Assembly: GCF_000372465.1 (NCBI RefSeq)
Contig: NZ_AQUZ01000003.1
Coordinates: 124,001-188,000 of the forward strand
DNA from: Kribbella catacumbae DSM 19601
GTDB lineage: Bacteria > Actinomycetota > Actinomycetes > Propionibacteriales > Kribbellaceae
Direction of reading: 5' to 3'
Length of the DNA stretch: 64,000 nt
This document shows, piece after piece, positions 44,154 to 52,873 of the stretch (position 1 is the first letter of the stretch; each line of letters opens with the position of its first letter). The notes beneath the pieces were generated by a model. The model was not told where the DNA came from, did not search any database, and saw only the letters and a list, made by a program, of their open reading frames with translations. The position numbers were made by a program, and so were the translations under genes.

Positions 44154-44187
44154 CGACAACCTGCTCCTCACTCTCTCGGGGTCATGA

Positions 44188-46302
44188 TCAGTCGCCGCCG
44201 ACCGTCTGACTAGTGAACCTGACTCTCGGACGCCGGTACGCGGCCAGCCACAACCACGGCATGAGCAGTGCTCGAGTCGCATAGCGCGAAGTGGCCTCCG
44301 CTTCGGACTGCTCACCAGACAGTGACAGCTGTCGTGCGTCCGCGGCAGCCTTACGCGCGTGCCCGCGCGCCTTAAGCACGTGCCCCCGGAACAGGCTCAG
44401 CCGAGCATCGGTGAGATCGATGCGGACCAGTTGGCGTACGTCGCGGTACTCCTCAGCGATCTGCCGCGCCTGGCCAAGTAGAAGGCCTGAATCCGTGAAC
44501 GCCCGCCGCATCAGGGTCACCTCCGCCAGGTCCCTGATCGCGTACGCTTTGCCCCGCTCCCAGGGCAGCTGCTCGCAGGCGTCCAGAAACCGGCGCACGG
44601 TCTGCTCGCACGAATCCAGCTCGCCCAGATGCCAGTGGGCGGCCCCAACTAGAGACTGTACGTCGATCATATTGTTCGGGTCGCCGGCTGCCCGCGCCAT
44701 CTCCTCGGCATCCTCCTGAGGGTTCTTGACCACCGCGAGGGCTTCGGCCGTCTGACCGGCCCGGAACAGCGCGAAGCCGACGCATCGCAGCTGTCGCGCG
44801 ATCTCCCGTGCCGATCCGGACTCGCGGGCGATGCCGAGCCCCAGTTGAGCCGTGCGAGCCGCTTCCGCGACCTCACCGCGCACCGCGTGCGTCGACGAGA
44901 TCACCGACAAGGCCAGCGAACGCTGCTCGTCGCGCCCCAACGCCGTTGCCGCCTCGTACGTCGTCCAGCCAAGCTCGATACGATCGTCGAACAGTCCTAA
45001 TGTGAAGAAGATGTCGAGCGTGACCTCGAAAAGCTTCACGCACTGCTCGTACGCCCCATGCCGGTGAAGATCGTGGATGAGTAGGCGAATGGCCTCGATG
45101 TGTGTACCGGCGCCGGCCGCGTCCTCCCAGTCCTGGCTGAACCGGGTTATGAAGTGCTCCGCCAGCCGTCCCGCGAAGGTCGCGGTGTCGTCAGCCGCGG
45201 TGTGGTTGAGCACGAACAGGCGCAACGCGGCAGAGCAGGTGTACACCGTCACGCCATGCTGCTGGCGCGACGCGAGCAGCCCATCGGACCACAACCGCTC
45301 GACGAGGGCCTCCACCTCGGCTGCCCGGACCGCGAGCCCCGCTCGCAACTGTTCCACGTCAGCGTTGCCACCCAGATAGGCGCACACACGCAGCAGGCTG
45401 CGCCCAGTCTCGTTCACGTCCTGCCACACAGCACTGAATAACGCATCAGCCAGCTGCGCCGACCCGCCCTCAAGCTGACCAATCCTGTCCGAAAGGTTCC
45501 GGCTATCTCGTGAACAGGCCAGCACGAACAGCTCGATCGCCCGAGGATTGCCGCCCAGCAGCCGATGGATACGCTCGAACGTTGCCGCGTCGGCGCCGAT
45601 GATCTCCGGCACGCTGCGACGCCGGGCCTCCCGAAGAAGCAGCTCCTGCATGTACTGCAACTGCAGCTCCTGAAGCAGCACTCGCGGCGCCGGCAGCCGC
45701 CCGGGTGTGTTGGCGCTGACGATCGCCAGCGAGCCGCTCGGCAGGGTCTTGAGGAAGTCGATGAGATGCTGCGCATCGGTGGCGGTCAACCGCAAGTTGT
45801 CGATCACCAGGACAGTCGGATGATCGGCCAAGTGGGCACGCAGCGCCTCGGCCTTGTGCTCTGCTGGAGCTGCTGACAGCGTCGGACTTCCGGTGGCGAG
45901 CCCGAGCGTACGTGCGAGGTCCGCGAGACTGAGCACACTGTTGTGCGCGTCGAACCAGACCAGAGAAGTGAACCCGCGTCCAGGCTTCCTCGTCGATCGG
46001 CGCTCGGCAAGCCGATGCGCGACCTCTGTGGCCAGAACGCTCTTGCCGACGCCAATGCTGCCCTCGATGGAAACCAGATACTCGCCGCGGTCGAGGTAGC
46101 GCAGAGCCTGAGCCACCTCGTCGCTCCGGTCGACGAGCTGAGTACGAGATGGCAGCAGCACCCGCGGCTTGCCTTTCCGGCTCCTGTCAGACCGGCGGAG
46201 GCGCGCGATCAAGGGCGGCAACCCCATAACCGCGGCGACCACCGCCAGTAGCCCGGAGATCAGGCCAAGCCATTCGCTCGCCCCGGAAGTGAAGCCACCC
46301 AT
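44188..46302 (-). CDS. Membrane-anchored STAND NTPase with TPR-like repeats
   Basis: The 704-residue protein has an N-terminal transmembrane segment (about residues 11-34), a basic linker, a STAND/NACHT-like ATPase with P-loop GSIGVGKS (81-88) and Walker B TVLVIDN (D168), then a long helical TPR-like C-terminal half. Such proteins oligomerise upon ligand sensing and recruit effectors. ATG at 46302 has GAGG 8 nt upstream; a GTG six codons earlier is possible. It heads the operon with hydrolase, fusion protein, aminotransferase and oxidoreductase. No HTH is present, so its output is not direct transcription control. Confidence 0.85.
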   Translation of the reverse strand: MGGFTSGASEWLGLISGLLAVVAAVMGLPPLIARLRRSDRSRKGKPRVLLPSRTQLVDRSDEVAQALRYLDRGEYLVSIEGSIGVGKSVLATEVAHRLAERRSTRKPGRGFTSLVWFDAHNSVLSLADLARTLGLATGSPTLSAAPAEHKAEALRAHLADHPTVLVIDNLRLTATDAQHLIDFLKTLPSGSLAIVSANTPGRLPAPRVLLQELQLQYMQELLLREARRRSVPEIIGADAATFERIHRLLGGNPRAIELFVLACSRDSRNLSDRIGQLEGGSAQLADALFSAVWQDVNETGRSLLRVCAYLGGNADVEQLRAGLAVRAAEVEALVERLWSDGLLASRQQHGVTVYTCSAALRLFVLNHTAADDTATFAGRLAEHFITRFSQDWEDAAGAGTHIEAIRLLIHDLHRHGAYEQCVKLFEVTLDIFFTLGLFDDRIELGWTTYEAATALGRDEQRSLALSVISSTHAVRGEVAEAARTAQLGLGIARESGSAREIARQLRCVGFALFRAGQTAEALAVVKNPQEDAEEMARAAGDPNNMIDVQSLVGAAHWHLGELDSCEQTVRRFLDACEQLPWERGKAYAIRDLAEVTLMRRAFTDSGLLLGQARQIAEEYRDVRQLVRIDLTDARLSLFRGHVLKARGHARKAAADARQLSLSGEQSEAEATSRYATRALLMPWLWLAAYRRPRVRFTSQTVGGD

Positions 46303-46834
46303 AGCACAGACCTCACTCACGCACCATCATCACGGTCAGTCATTTGCCGGCAACAGAGCGACGAACGCTCCCGTCAGTCTCACTCAGGTCCACGAAGGAC
46401 GCAACGTGGAATCGACGTTCTTGAGTGAGCCTCCGGAAACTTGGTTCATCAGTCTCGGCGACGTCGGATAGAACCCGCATGTGGACGCGGCCGATGCCGA
46501 CACGGATGGATGCGCTCCATCGAATCGGGGCCGATCCAAGCGGTAGTTGGTTTCCGAAGATTGCCCTGGGTGCTTAAGCCAGCGACTCTTCGATCACCGT
46601 TGCGGACCACCACCGATCGCCACCACCTGACAATCGCCGACATCGGCACAACCAAGGAAACACGGAACACCCCGCCAGGCAGGCCGGGCGATCACCCGCG
46701 CCCACCAACCCCCAACAGAGCCCCCAAAGAGACCGACCGCTCAGCCCCTGCTTTTCACCAACCAGTCGGTGGATCGAGGTTAAGGCGCAACCGTCGGCCA
46801 AGGCGCGAACCGTCGGCCAAGACGCAACCGGCGG
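46303..46834. other. Promoter-side interval of the STAND operon
   Basis: About 530 non-coding bases upstream of the STAND operon and downstream of the DinB-like gene. The STAND promoter should be in the first 150 bases, but I see no clear hexamers. Three ~18-bp tandem units starting AAGGCGCAACCG, AAGGCGCGAACCG and AAGACGCAACCG occupy 46782-46835. No convincing gene. Confidence 0.6.
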
Positions 46835-47497
46835 CTACGGCCAGGGGTTGAGGTCTGGGAGGTCGCCTGCGATCGGCCGCACGGGTGTGCGGCCGGCGAA
46901 CCAGGCGGTGAGGTCGGAGAGGGTGCCGGTCAGGACGTGGTCCGGGCCGGTGCCGTTCTCCCAGCGGGTGTCGCCGGCATCGAGGACCAGCCGGAGGCCG
47001 TCCGGAGTACGCGGCCGAAGGAAGTCGAGCAGGTGCAGGCAGAACTCCTCGGACCAGCCGTCCGTGGTCGGCTCCAGCGCGAGATCGACGGTGTGGATCT
47101 CGAACTCTCGCCAGCCGGTGTAGACGGTCGCAGCCAGATCGCTGTTGCGGTGAATGACGGGTTGCGTCCAGTCGTCGACCTTGCTCCAGGCGGCGAGCAG
47201 ACCTTCGCTCGCCGTGCGCACGTGCTGCTTCAACTCGTCAGCCGGGCGGCCGGAGCCCGCCTCGATCGCGGAGTCCCTGGCCGGGCGGCCGCCGTCGTAC
47301 ATCTCGACCCCACGGCCGGCGCGTGCCTCGTCGACCTGCCGCGTCATCGCCTCGCTGAAGTTCGCGATATGCGTCAGCACGTGCCCGCGCGACCATCCCG
47401 GCAAGCCGGACGGCGCCCGCGCCGCTTCGTCATCAAGGCCGGCCAGTACTGCGTTCAGCCGGTCGATCGTCGCTTCGACATCAGGTTTCAAGGTCAC
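46835..47497 (-). CDS. Maleylpyruvate isomerase-family (DinB-like, mycothiol-dependent) protein
   Basis: The 220-residue protein has the DinB/MDMPI-type helical N-terminus with LPGWSRGHVLTHIANFSEAM (about residues 32-51) and a second histidine in GWREFEIHTVDLALE, which fit a three-histidine metal site. The family includes mycothiol-dependent maleylpyruvate isomerase; substrate here is unknown. GTG at 47497 gives a normal length. It is divergent from the CGNR protein. Confidence 0.85.
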   Translation of the reverse strand: MTLKPDVEATIDRLNAVLAGLDDEAARAPSGLPGWSRGHVLTHIANFSEAMTRQVDEARAGRGVEMYDGGRPARDSAIEAGSGRPADELKQHVRTASEGLLAAWSKVDDWTQPVIHRNSDLAATVYTGWREFEIHTVDLALEPTTDGWSEEFCLHLLDFLRPRTPDGLRLVLDAGDTRWENGTGPDHVLTGTLSDLTAWFAGRTPVRPIAGDLPDLNPWP

Positions 47498-47523
47498 GAG
47501 TCGAACCCTAGGTGTCGATTCAC

Positions 47524-48159
47524 ATGGCAGCAACTGACTTTCCCATTAGAGTTGGCGGTATGAGCATGCTGGCCCTCGACCTTGCCGCGACCATCCGGCA
47601 TGACGGGCACGGTGGCGTCGCGGACGGGCTGGCGACTCTGGACGAGACCCGTGAGTGGGTCCAGGCGAAGGGGCCGTTGGTCGCGGAGGTGCTCGGCCGG
47701 CCGTTCGATCCGGCGATGCTGCCGGTTGACGACGACGTACGGGAACACCTGGTCGGCGTACGGCGTGCGGTGCGGTCGCTGTTTGCGCGGGCGGTCAGCC
47801 CGGCGCCACCGAGCAAGGCGGATGCGGACAACCTGCTAGAGCCTGCCGAAGCCCTTCGCCTGCTGAACGAGGCTGCCGACGAGCTGGGCACCACTCACCT
47901 CGAGTGGCCAGCGGAAGGTGAGCCGGCGATGCGTTGGTCCGGGCGGTCCTCCGAGCCGCGGGCCCTCCTGCTGGGAGCCGTCGGCCGCTCTGGGATCGAC
48001 TTCCTCGCCGGACCCGAGCGCCTGCGCCTCCGCGCCTGCCCAGCTGCCCGCTGCGTCAAGTACTTCCTCCAGGACGACCCCCGCCAAACCTGGTGCTCCC
48101 CGTCCTGCGGCAACCGCGAACGCGTCAACCGCCACTACCAGCGCAAACACGCCGGGTGA
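47524..48159 (+). CDS. CGNR zinc-finger protein with ABATE domain
   Basis: The 211-residue protein ends with the CGNR zinc finger (LRACPAARCVKYFLQ, then WCSPSCGNRERVNRHYQRK), preceded by an ABATE-like domain. It is a probable stress-related DNA-binding regulator. ATG at 47524 keeps the family-like DFPIRVGG start and lacks an RBS; ATG at 47560 is an alternative. It may regulate the divergent DinB-like gene. Confidence 0.87.
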   Translation: MAATDFPIRVGGMSMLALDLAATIRHDGHGGVADGLATLDETREWVQAKGPLVAEVLGRPFDPAMLPVDDDVREHLVGVRRAVRSLFARAVSPAPPSKADADNLLEPAEALRLLNEAADELGTTHLEWPAEGEPAMRWSGRSSEPRALLLGAVGRSGIDFLAGPERLRLRACPAARCVKYFLQDDPRQTWCSPSCGNRERVNRHYQRKHAG

Positions 48160-48215
48160 CGGCAGCCCTTCGGTGAGTGACGCGGGATGTCGGTCTGGAC
48201 CACTAGCCTTGAGGT

Positions 48216-48917
48216 ATGAGTTTGGCGCGGTTCAAGGATCTGTGTGTCGATGTCGGGTCGCCCAGTGTGATGACGTCCTTCTGGGGGAACGTGCTCGGCC
48301 TGACCGCGCCTGCGGACAACCCGGAGGTGCTGGTCGGCGACCGGCCGGAGAAGACGATCTGGATCAACCGGGTGCCGGAGCCGCGGACGGTGAAGCAGCG
48401 GGTGCACTTCGACGTGCACACCCACTCGATCGAGGAGCTGGAGCGGCTCGGTGCGAGCGTGCAGAGCCCGATCACCGAGCAGCAGTACTGGGCTGTGATG
48501 ACGGATCCCGAGGGCGGCGAGTTCTGCGGATTCGTGCGCGAGAAGGTCCCGGAGTACAGGTTGGTGGAGTTGTCGGTGGACTCGGCCGAGCCGGAGTCGC
48601 AGGCGCGCTGGTGGGCCGGGCTCGTCGGTGGCGACGTCGGGCACGAGCCGGACAAGCCGTGGTACTGGTTGGAGAACGTGCCGGGGCTGCCGTTCCCGTA
48701 CTGGACGTTCGCGCCGGTGCCGGAGCCGAAGACGGTGAAGAACCGGATCCACTGGGACGTCACGGCCGACGACCTGCAGCCGCTGCTCGCCGCGGGTGCG
48801 ACACTGCTGCGGCCCAAGGACGACACGATCGGCTGGCACGTCTGCGCCGATCCCGAGGGCAACGAGTTCTGTGTCTTCCTACCCCCGGTTGCTGAGGAAT
48901 CTGATGGCGAAGCTTGA
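48216..48917 (+). CDS. VOC-superfamily protein (two glyoxalase-like domains)
   Basis: The 233-residue protein is built of two repeated VOC domains, with similar blocks VPEPRTVKQRVHFDV and VPEPKTVKNRIHWDV (about residues 50-65 and 170-185), each followed by a DPEGGEFC or DPEGNEFC metal/β-strand motif. It is probably a dioxygenase-, lyase- or resistance-type metal protein of unknown substrate. Its end overlaps the dapE start by 14 nt. Confidence 0.85.
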   Translation: MSLARFKDLCVDVGSPSVMTSFWGNVLGLTAPADNPEVLVGDRPEKTIWINRVPEPRTVKQRVHFDVHTHSIEELERLGASVQSPITEQQYWAVMTDPEGGEFCGFVREKVPEYRLVELSVDSAEPESQARWWAGLVGGDVGHEPDKPWYWLENVPGLPFPYWTFAPVPEPKTVKNRIHWDVTADDLQPLLAAGATLLRPKDDTIGWHVCADPEGNEFCVFLPPVAEESDGEA

Positions 48918-49965
48918 TCTGCACCTGTCCGGCCCCGACCTGTGTACTGCGCTGGTCGACGTCTCCTCGGTCAGCGGTACCGAGCAGGAGCTGGCCGACG
49001 CCGTCGAGGATGCGCTGTCGGCGTACCCGCATCTGACCGTGTCGCGGCACGGCAACACCGTCGTCGCCCGGACGGAGCTGGGGCGCGCGGAGCGGATCGT
49101 CATCGCGGGCCATCTGGACACCGTGCCGCTGAACGACAACCTGCCGGCTCGCCGGGCGGACGGGCTGATCCACGGGCTCGGCGCCTGCGACATGAAGGGC
49201 GGCGTCGCGGTCGGGCTGCGGCTGGCCGCGACCCTGACCGAGCCGAACCGCGACATCACCTACGTCTTCTACGACTGCGAAGAGGTCGAGGCCGAACGGA
49301 ACGGGTTGTTCAAGCTGACCCAGACCGATCCCGAGCTGCTGCAGGGTGTGTTCGCCGTGGTGATGGAGCCGTCGAATGCGGTCGTCGAGGCGGGCTGCCA
49401 GGGCACGATGCGGGTGGAGGTGACCACCCGGGGCGAGCGGGCGCACTCGGCGCGGTCGTGGATGGGCAAAAACGCGATCCACGAGGCCGGCGAGATCCTC
49501 GACCGGCTGGCGACGTACGAGCCGCGGCGGGTACCGATCGACGGGCTGGAGTACCGCGAAGGGCTGAACGCGGTCGCGATCAGCGGCGGGGTCGCTGGCA
49601 ACGTCGTACCGGATTTGTGCACGGTGTCGGTGAACTACCGGTTCGCGCCGAGCCGGTCGGAGGCCGAGGCGGAGGCGCATGTCCGCGAGGTGTTCTCGGG
49701 GTACGACGTGGTGGTGACCGACTCTGCTCCTGGTGGATTGCCGGGGTTGGAGCGGCCTGCGGCGGCTGCGTTCCTGCAGGTGGTCGGGGGAGAGCCGCAG
49801 CCGAAGTTCGGCTGGACCGATGTCGCGCGGTTCACGCTGCTCGGGGTGCCGGCGGTGAACTACGGGCCCGGGGATCCGCTGCTAGCCCACAAGCAGGAGG
49901 AGTTCGTGCCCGAGGCGGAGATCGAGCAGTGTGAACAGCGGTTGAGGAGTTGGTTGACGGCGTAG
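48904..49965 (+). CDS. dapE: Succinyl-diaminopimelate desuccinylase
   Basis: The 353-residue M20-family metallopeptidase has AGHLDTVPLND (metal histidine and catalytic aspartate), GLGACDMKGG, the DCEEVEAE glutamates and a MEPSNAVVEAGCQG dimerisation segment. It hydrolyses N-succinyl-diaminopimelate in lysine and cell-wall synthesis. It lies 16 kb from dapD, unlike the close spacing in many actinobacteria. Confidence 0.93.
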   Translation: MAKLDLHLSGPDLCTALVDVSSVSGTEQELADAVEDALSAYPHLTVSRHGNTVVARTELGRAERIVIAGHLDTVPLNDNLPARRADGLIHGLGACDMKGGVAVGLRLAATLTEPNRDITYVFYDCEEVEAERNGLFKLTQTDPELLQGVFAVVMEPSNAVVEAGCQGTMRVEVTTRGERAHSARSWMGKNAIHEAGEILDRLATYEPRRVPIDGLEYREGLNAVAISGGVAGNVVPDLCTVSVNYRFAPSRSEAEAEAHVREVFSGYDVVVTDSAPGGLPGLERPAAAAFLQVVGGEPQPKFGWTDVARFTLLGVPAVNYGPGDPLLAHKQEEFVPEAEIEQCEQRLRSWLTA

Positions 49966-50020
49966 GGCCGACCCGGGTTTCGGCAGGCCAGTGCTGGCCC
50001 GCCGCACTAACCTGGGGGGT

Positions 50021-50890
50021 ATGGCAGACCCATCGATCCACCCCGACCGTCCGCAGGGCTCGCAGCAGCGGGGGCCTGTCGTGATGCGGCGCAACCAGGT
50101 GCAGCAATCGACCTCCGAGCAACGGCTGCTGGACAGCCGCGGGCCGTCGGACTGGGTGCACACCGATCCGTGGCGGGTACTGCGGATCCAGTCGGAGTTC
50201 ATCGAAGGGTTCGGCATGCTCGCCGAGCTCGGGCCCGCGATCAGCGTCTTCGGCTCGGCCCGGACCAGGCCCGACGACCCGATGTACGCCGCGGCGGAGG
50301 AGACCGGCCGCAAGTTGGTCGCCGCCGGTTATGCGGTGATCACCGGTGGTGGACCGGGCGTGATGGAGGCGGCGAACAAAGGTGCCTCCGAGGCGGGTGG
50401 TGTGTCGGTCGGGCTCGGGATCGAGCTGCCCTTCGAGAACGGCCTGAACGAGTGGGTCGACATCGGGATGAACTTCCGCTACTTCTTCACCCGCAAGACG
50501 ATGTTCGTCAAGTACGCGCAGGGGTTCGTGGTGATGCCGGGCGGATTCGGCACCCTGGACGAGCTGTTCGAGGCGCTCACGCTGGCGCAGACGCGCAAGG
50601 TCACGTCGTTCCCGGTGGTGCTGTTCGGTACGTCGTACTGGAGCGGGCTGGCCGACTGGCTGCGCGACACGATGCTTGCCGACGGCAAGATCTCGCCGGC
50701 GGACCTGGACATGTTCACCATCACCGATGACGTGGACGAGGCGATCAGCTACATCGTGAAGGCCGGCGAGATGGCCGACGCGGCGGCCGAGGAAGCTGCT
50801 GCCGCGGCGGCGCGGGATGTGGCGCAGACCGACAGCCCGGAGGCGCGAGAGCGGCGGGAGGCGGATCGGCTCGGGTCGGACGGCAGCTGA
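50021..50890 (+). CDS. LOG family protein (TIGR00730-type)
   Basis: The 289-residue protein has the family motifs GGGPGVMEAANKGA and MPGGFGTLDELFE (PGGxGTxxE), a Rossmann-like fold. LOG proteins release cytokinin-type bases by hydrolysing nucleoside 5'-monophosphates; the bacterial role is broader. ATG at 50021 follows a GGGGGG site. The position after dapE is conserved in actinobacteria. The tail is Ala/Glu-rich. Confidence 0.9.
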   Translation: MADPSIHPDRPQGSQQRGPVVMRRNQVQQSTSEQRLLDSRGPSDWVHTDPWRVLRIQSEFIEGFGMLAELGPAISVFGSARTRPDDPMYAAAEETGRKLVAAGYAVITGGGPGVMEAANKGASEAGGVSVGLGIELPFENGLNEWVDIGMNFRYFFTRKTMFVKYAQGFVVMPGGFGTLDELFEALTLAQTRKVTSFPVVLFGTSYWSGLADWLRDTMLADGKISPADLDMFTITDDVDEAISYIVKAGEMADAAAEEAAAAAARDVAQTDSPEARERREADRLGSDGS

Positions 50891-51002
50891 AACTCGCTCT
50901 TGACAAGGGGCGACCTGCCCGTGGTTGTGCGGTGTTGTCCGTCGGCCCCTGACCGGGGTGGCGGGGCGGGGACGGAGAATACATGGCACGATCGGTCACG
51001 TG

Positions 51003-51863
51003 ATGTGGTTCTTCGGGCTGATTGTCGTGCTCCTGATCGGAGCTGTTGCCGTCGTTGCGTCGGGACGGTGGGGTGCCATGGCGCCCGCGTACGACGACCG
51101 GCCGGACCTGACCGTACCGGCGCGGCAAGCGCTCACCGCCGACGAGCTGGAGCGGGCCCGCTTCGGCGTCGGCCTGCGCGGCTACCGGATGGACGAGGTG
51201 GACACCCTGCTCGAACGGGTGGCGCGCGAGGTCGCCGAGCGGGACCGCCGGATCGCCGACCTGGAACGAGCCGTCAGCCCCATCATCCACGGCCCGGAAG
51301 GCGCGGGCTTCACCTCCCGCTCCGAGTACACCACCGCAGACTTCGACGACACCGGCTACACCAAGCCCATCCTCGTAGGCGGCGACTTCCCCCCGGGCCA
51401 GGCAGAGCTGGCGGCACCTACCGCACCCGAAGCCCCCGCCCAGCCTGAAGCGCAGGTGGGTTCCCAGCCTGAGGCTGACCTGCAGGGCGAGCAGGTTGCT
51501 CAGCCAGAGGTAGTGACTCCGTCTGAGGAATCTGACGCGGCGGACGGCGTACAGGGGGAGGGGTGGTTTGAGGAGGAGGCGGCGCCCTCTCCGCTCCATG
51601 ACCAGCCGCAGCCTCCGGTGCCGCTCCCGCCGCTCCTGCAGGAACTCGTCCACACCCACGAAGAGGACGAACCCGAGCCAACCCCGTGGTTCCAGGCCAA
51701 GGAGCCCCCGCCGGACCACACCGCCGCAGACCCCACACCCGGTACCCCGGACGCTCCCGGCAGCCCGGAGGACGAGGGCGACCCCGGTGACGCGGATGAC
51801 GGGCAGCCGCGGGGGCGGCACAGTGCTGCACCTGATGTGAGCGCAGTACAGCGACCCAACTGA
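51003..51863 (+). CDS. DivIVA-domain membrane protein
   Basis: The 286-residue protein has an N-terminal helix anchor (MWFFGLIVVLLIGAVAVVAS), a short DivIVA-like segment (ARFGVGLRGYRMDEVDTLLE, about residues 52-71) followed by a coiled coil, then a long Pro/Glu/Asp-rich disordered tail. Homologues lie next to tag in mycobacteria. Likely role in envelope or polar growth organisation (inference). ATG at 51003 is used; GTG at 51000 is possible. The stop overlaps the next start by one base. Confidence 0.8.
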   Translation: MWFFGLIVVLLIGAVAVVASGRWGAMAPAYDDRPDLTVPARQALTADELERARFGVGLRGYRMDEVDTLLERVAREVAERDRRIADLERAVSPIIHGPEGAGFTSRSEYTTADFDDTGYTKPILVGGDFPPGQAELAAPTAPEAPAQPEAQVGSQPEADLQGEQVAQPEVVTPSEESDAADGVQGEGWFEEEAAPSPLHDQPQPPVPLPPLLQELVHTHEEDEPEPTPWFQAKEPPPDHTAADPTPGTPDAPGSPEDEGDPGDADDGQPRGRHSAAPDVSAVQRPN

Positions 51864-52300
51864 TGTCCTGCCACGCGGAAGCGGCCGTCGACCTCCCGCT
51901 CGACCCGCAAGCCGCCTGGGACACCGTGATGGACTGGAACGCCCAATCCGCCTGGATGCTTTTCACCCGCGTCTGGGCAACGGACAACAACGGCCAGGGC
52001 ATCGGCGGCGGCGTCGCGGCCCGCACAAGTGTCGGTCCTCTGGGTTTCACTGATGACATGGTCATCACGCACTGGGATCCTCCGCGCGAATGCACGGTCA
52101 AACACCTCGGCACGGTCGTCCGCGGTACCGGCACCTTCGTCGTCCACCCGGCCCCAGCCGGCAGCACCTTCGTCTGGTCCGAAGACGTCATCCCACCGCT
52201 GGGACGACTAGGCCGTACTGCGTGGCCAGTGGTGCGCCCCGCGTTCGAGCTGATGATGCGCATCTCGCTGAAGCGCCTCGCCGCGGTGGTCGCGAGATGA
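51863..52300 (+). CDS. SRPBCC family (START/Bet v1-like) protein
   Basis: The 145-residue protein has the polyketide-cyclase/dehydrase-like beginning (AAVDLPLDPQAAWDTVMDWN) and GTGTFVVHPAPAGSTFVWSE strands of a hydrophobic-pocket fold. It probably binds a hydrophobic ligand. It is translationally coupled on both sides: TGATG with the DivIVA-like gene and ATGA with tag. Confidence 0.8.
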   Translation: MSCHAEAAVDLPLDPQAAWDTVMDWNAQSAWMLFTRVWATDNNGQGIGGGVAARTSVGPLGFTDDMVITHWDPPRECTVKHLGTVVRGTGTFVVHPAPAGSTFVWSEDVIPPLGRLGRTAWPVVRPAFELMMRISLKRLAAVVAR

Positions 52301-52857
52301 CCGTGACCGGCCCGGACGGGCAGCCCCGCTGCACCTGGGCGACTTCCGCACCGGAGTACATCCGGTACCACGACGACGAGTGGGGCCGGGAGATCCGCGA
52401 CGACGTCGGCCTGTACGAGCGGATGACGCTGGAAGGGTTCCAGTCGGGCCTGTCCTGGATCACGATCCTGCGCAAGCGGGAGAACTTCCGGAAGGCGTTC
52501 GCCAACTTCGACCCCGAGCGCGTCGCGGCGTATGGGCAGGATGATTTCGACCGACTGATGGCCGACGCCGGCATCGTCCGCAACCGGCTGAAGGTCAACG
52601 CGACGATCACCAACGCCCAGGCTCTGCTGGCGCTGGAGCCCGGCGAGCTGACCGACCTGCTGTGGTCGTTCCAGCCGCAGGAGCGGCCGGCCCCGCAGAC
52701 CAGCTCCGACGTCCCCGCCACCACGCCGGAGTCCGTCGCGATGTCCAAAGCCCTGAAAAAGAAGGGGTTTGTCTTCATCGGCCCCACCACTAGCTACGCT
52801 CTCATGCAGGCCACCGGCATCGTGAACGATCACCTCGCCGACTGCATAGCCCGCTGA
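52297..52857 (+). CDS. tag: DNA-3-methyladenine glycosylase I
   Basis: The 186-residue protein carries the Tag zinc ligands C12 and H25 (RCTWATSAPEYIRYHDDEWG) and H179 and C183 (NDHLADC), plus the SWITILRKRENFRKAF region of the HhH fold. It excises 3-methyladenine from alkylated DNA. It overlaps the SRPBCC gene by 4 nt and ends 16 bp before the convergent enoyl-CoA hydratase. Confidence 0.95.
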   Translation: MTVTGPDGQPRCTWATSAPEYIRYHDDEWGREIRDDVGLYERMTLEGFQSGLSWITILRKRENFRKAFANFDPERVAAYGQDDFDRLMADAGIVRNRLKVNATITNAQALLALEPGELTDLLWSFQPQERPAPQTSSDVPATTPESVAMSKALKKKGFVFIGPTTSYALMQATGIVNDHLADCIAR

Positions 52858-52873
52858 ATGACGTCGGGACGGA

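Noticed and set aside
46441..46851. Plus-strand open frame upstream of the STAND operon
   Set aside because: Low-complexity Arg/Pro/Thr composition and no start site; overlaps tandem repeats.
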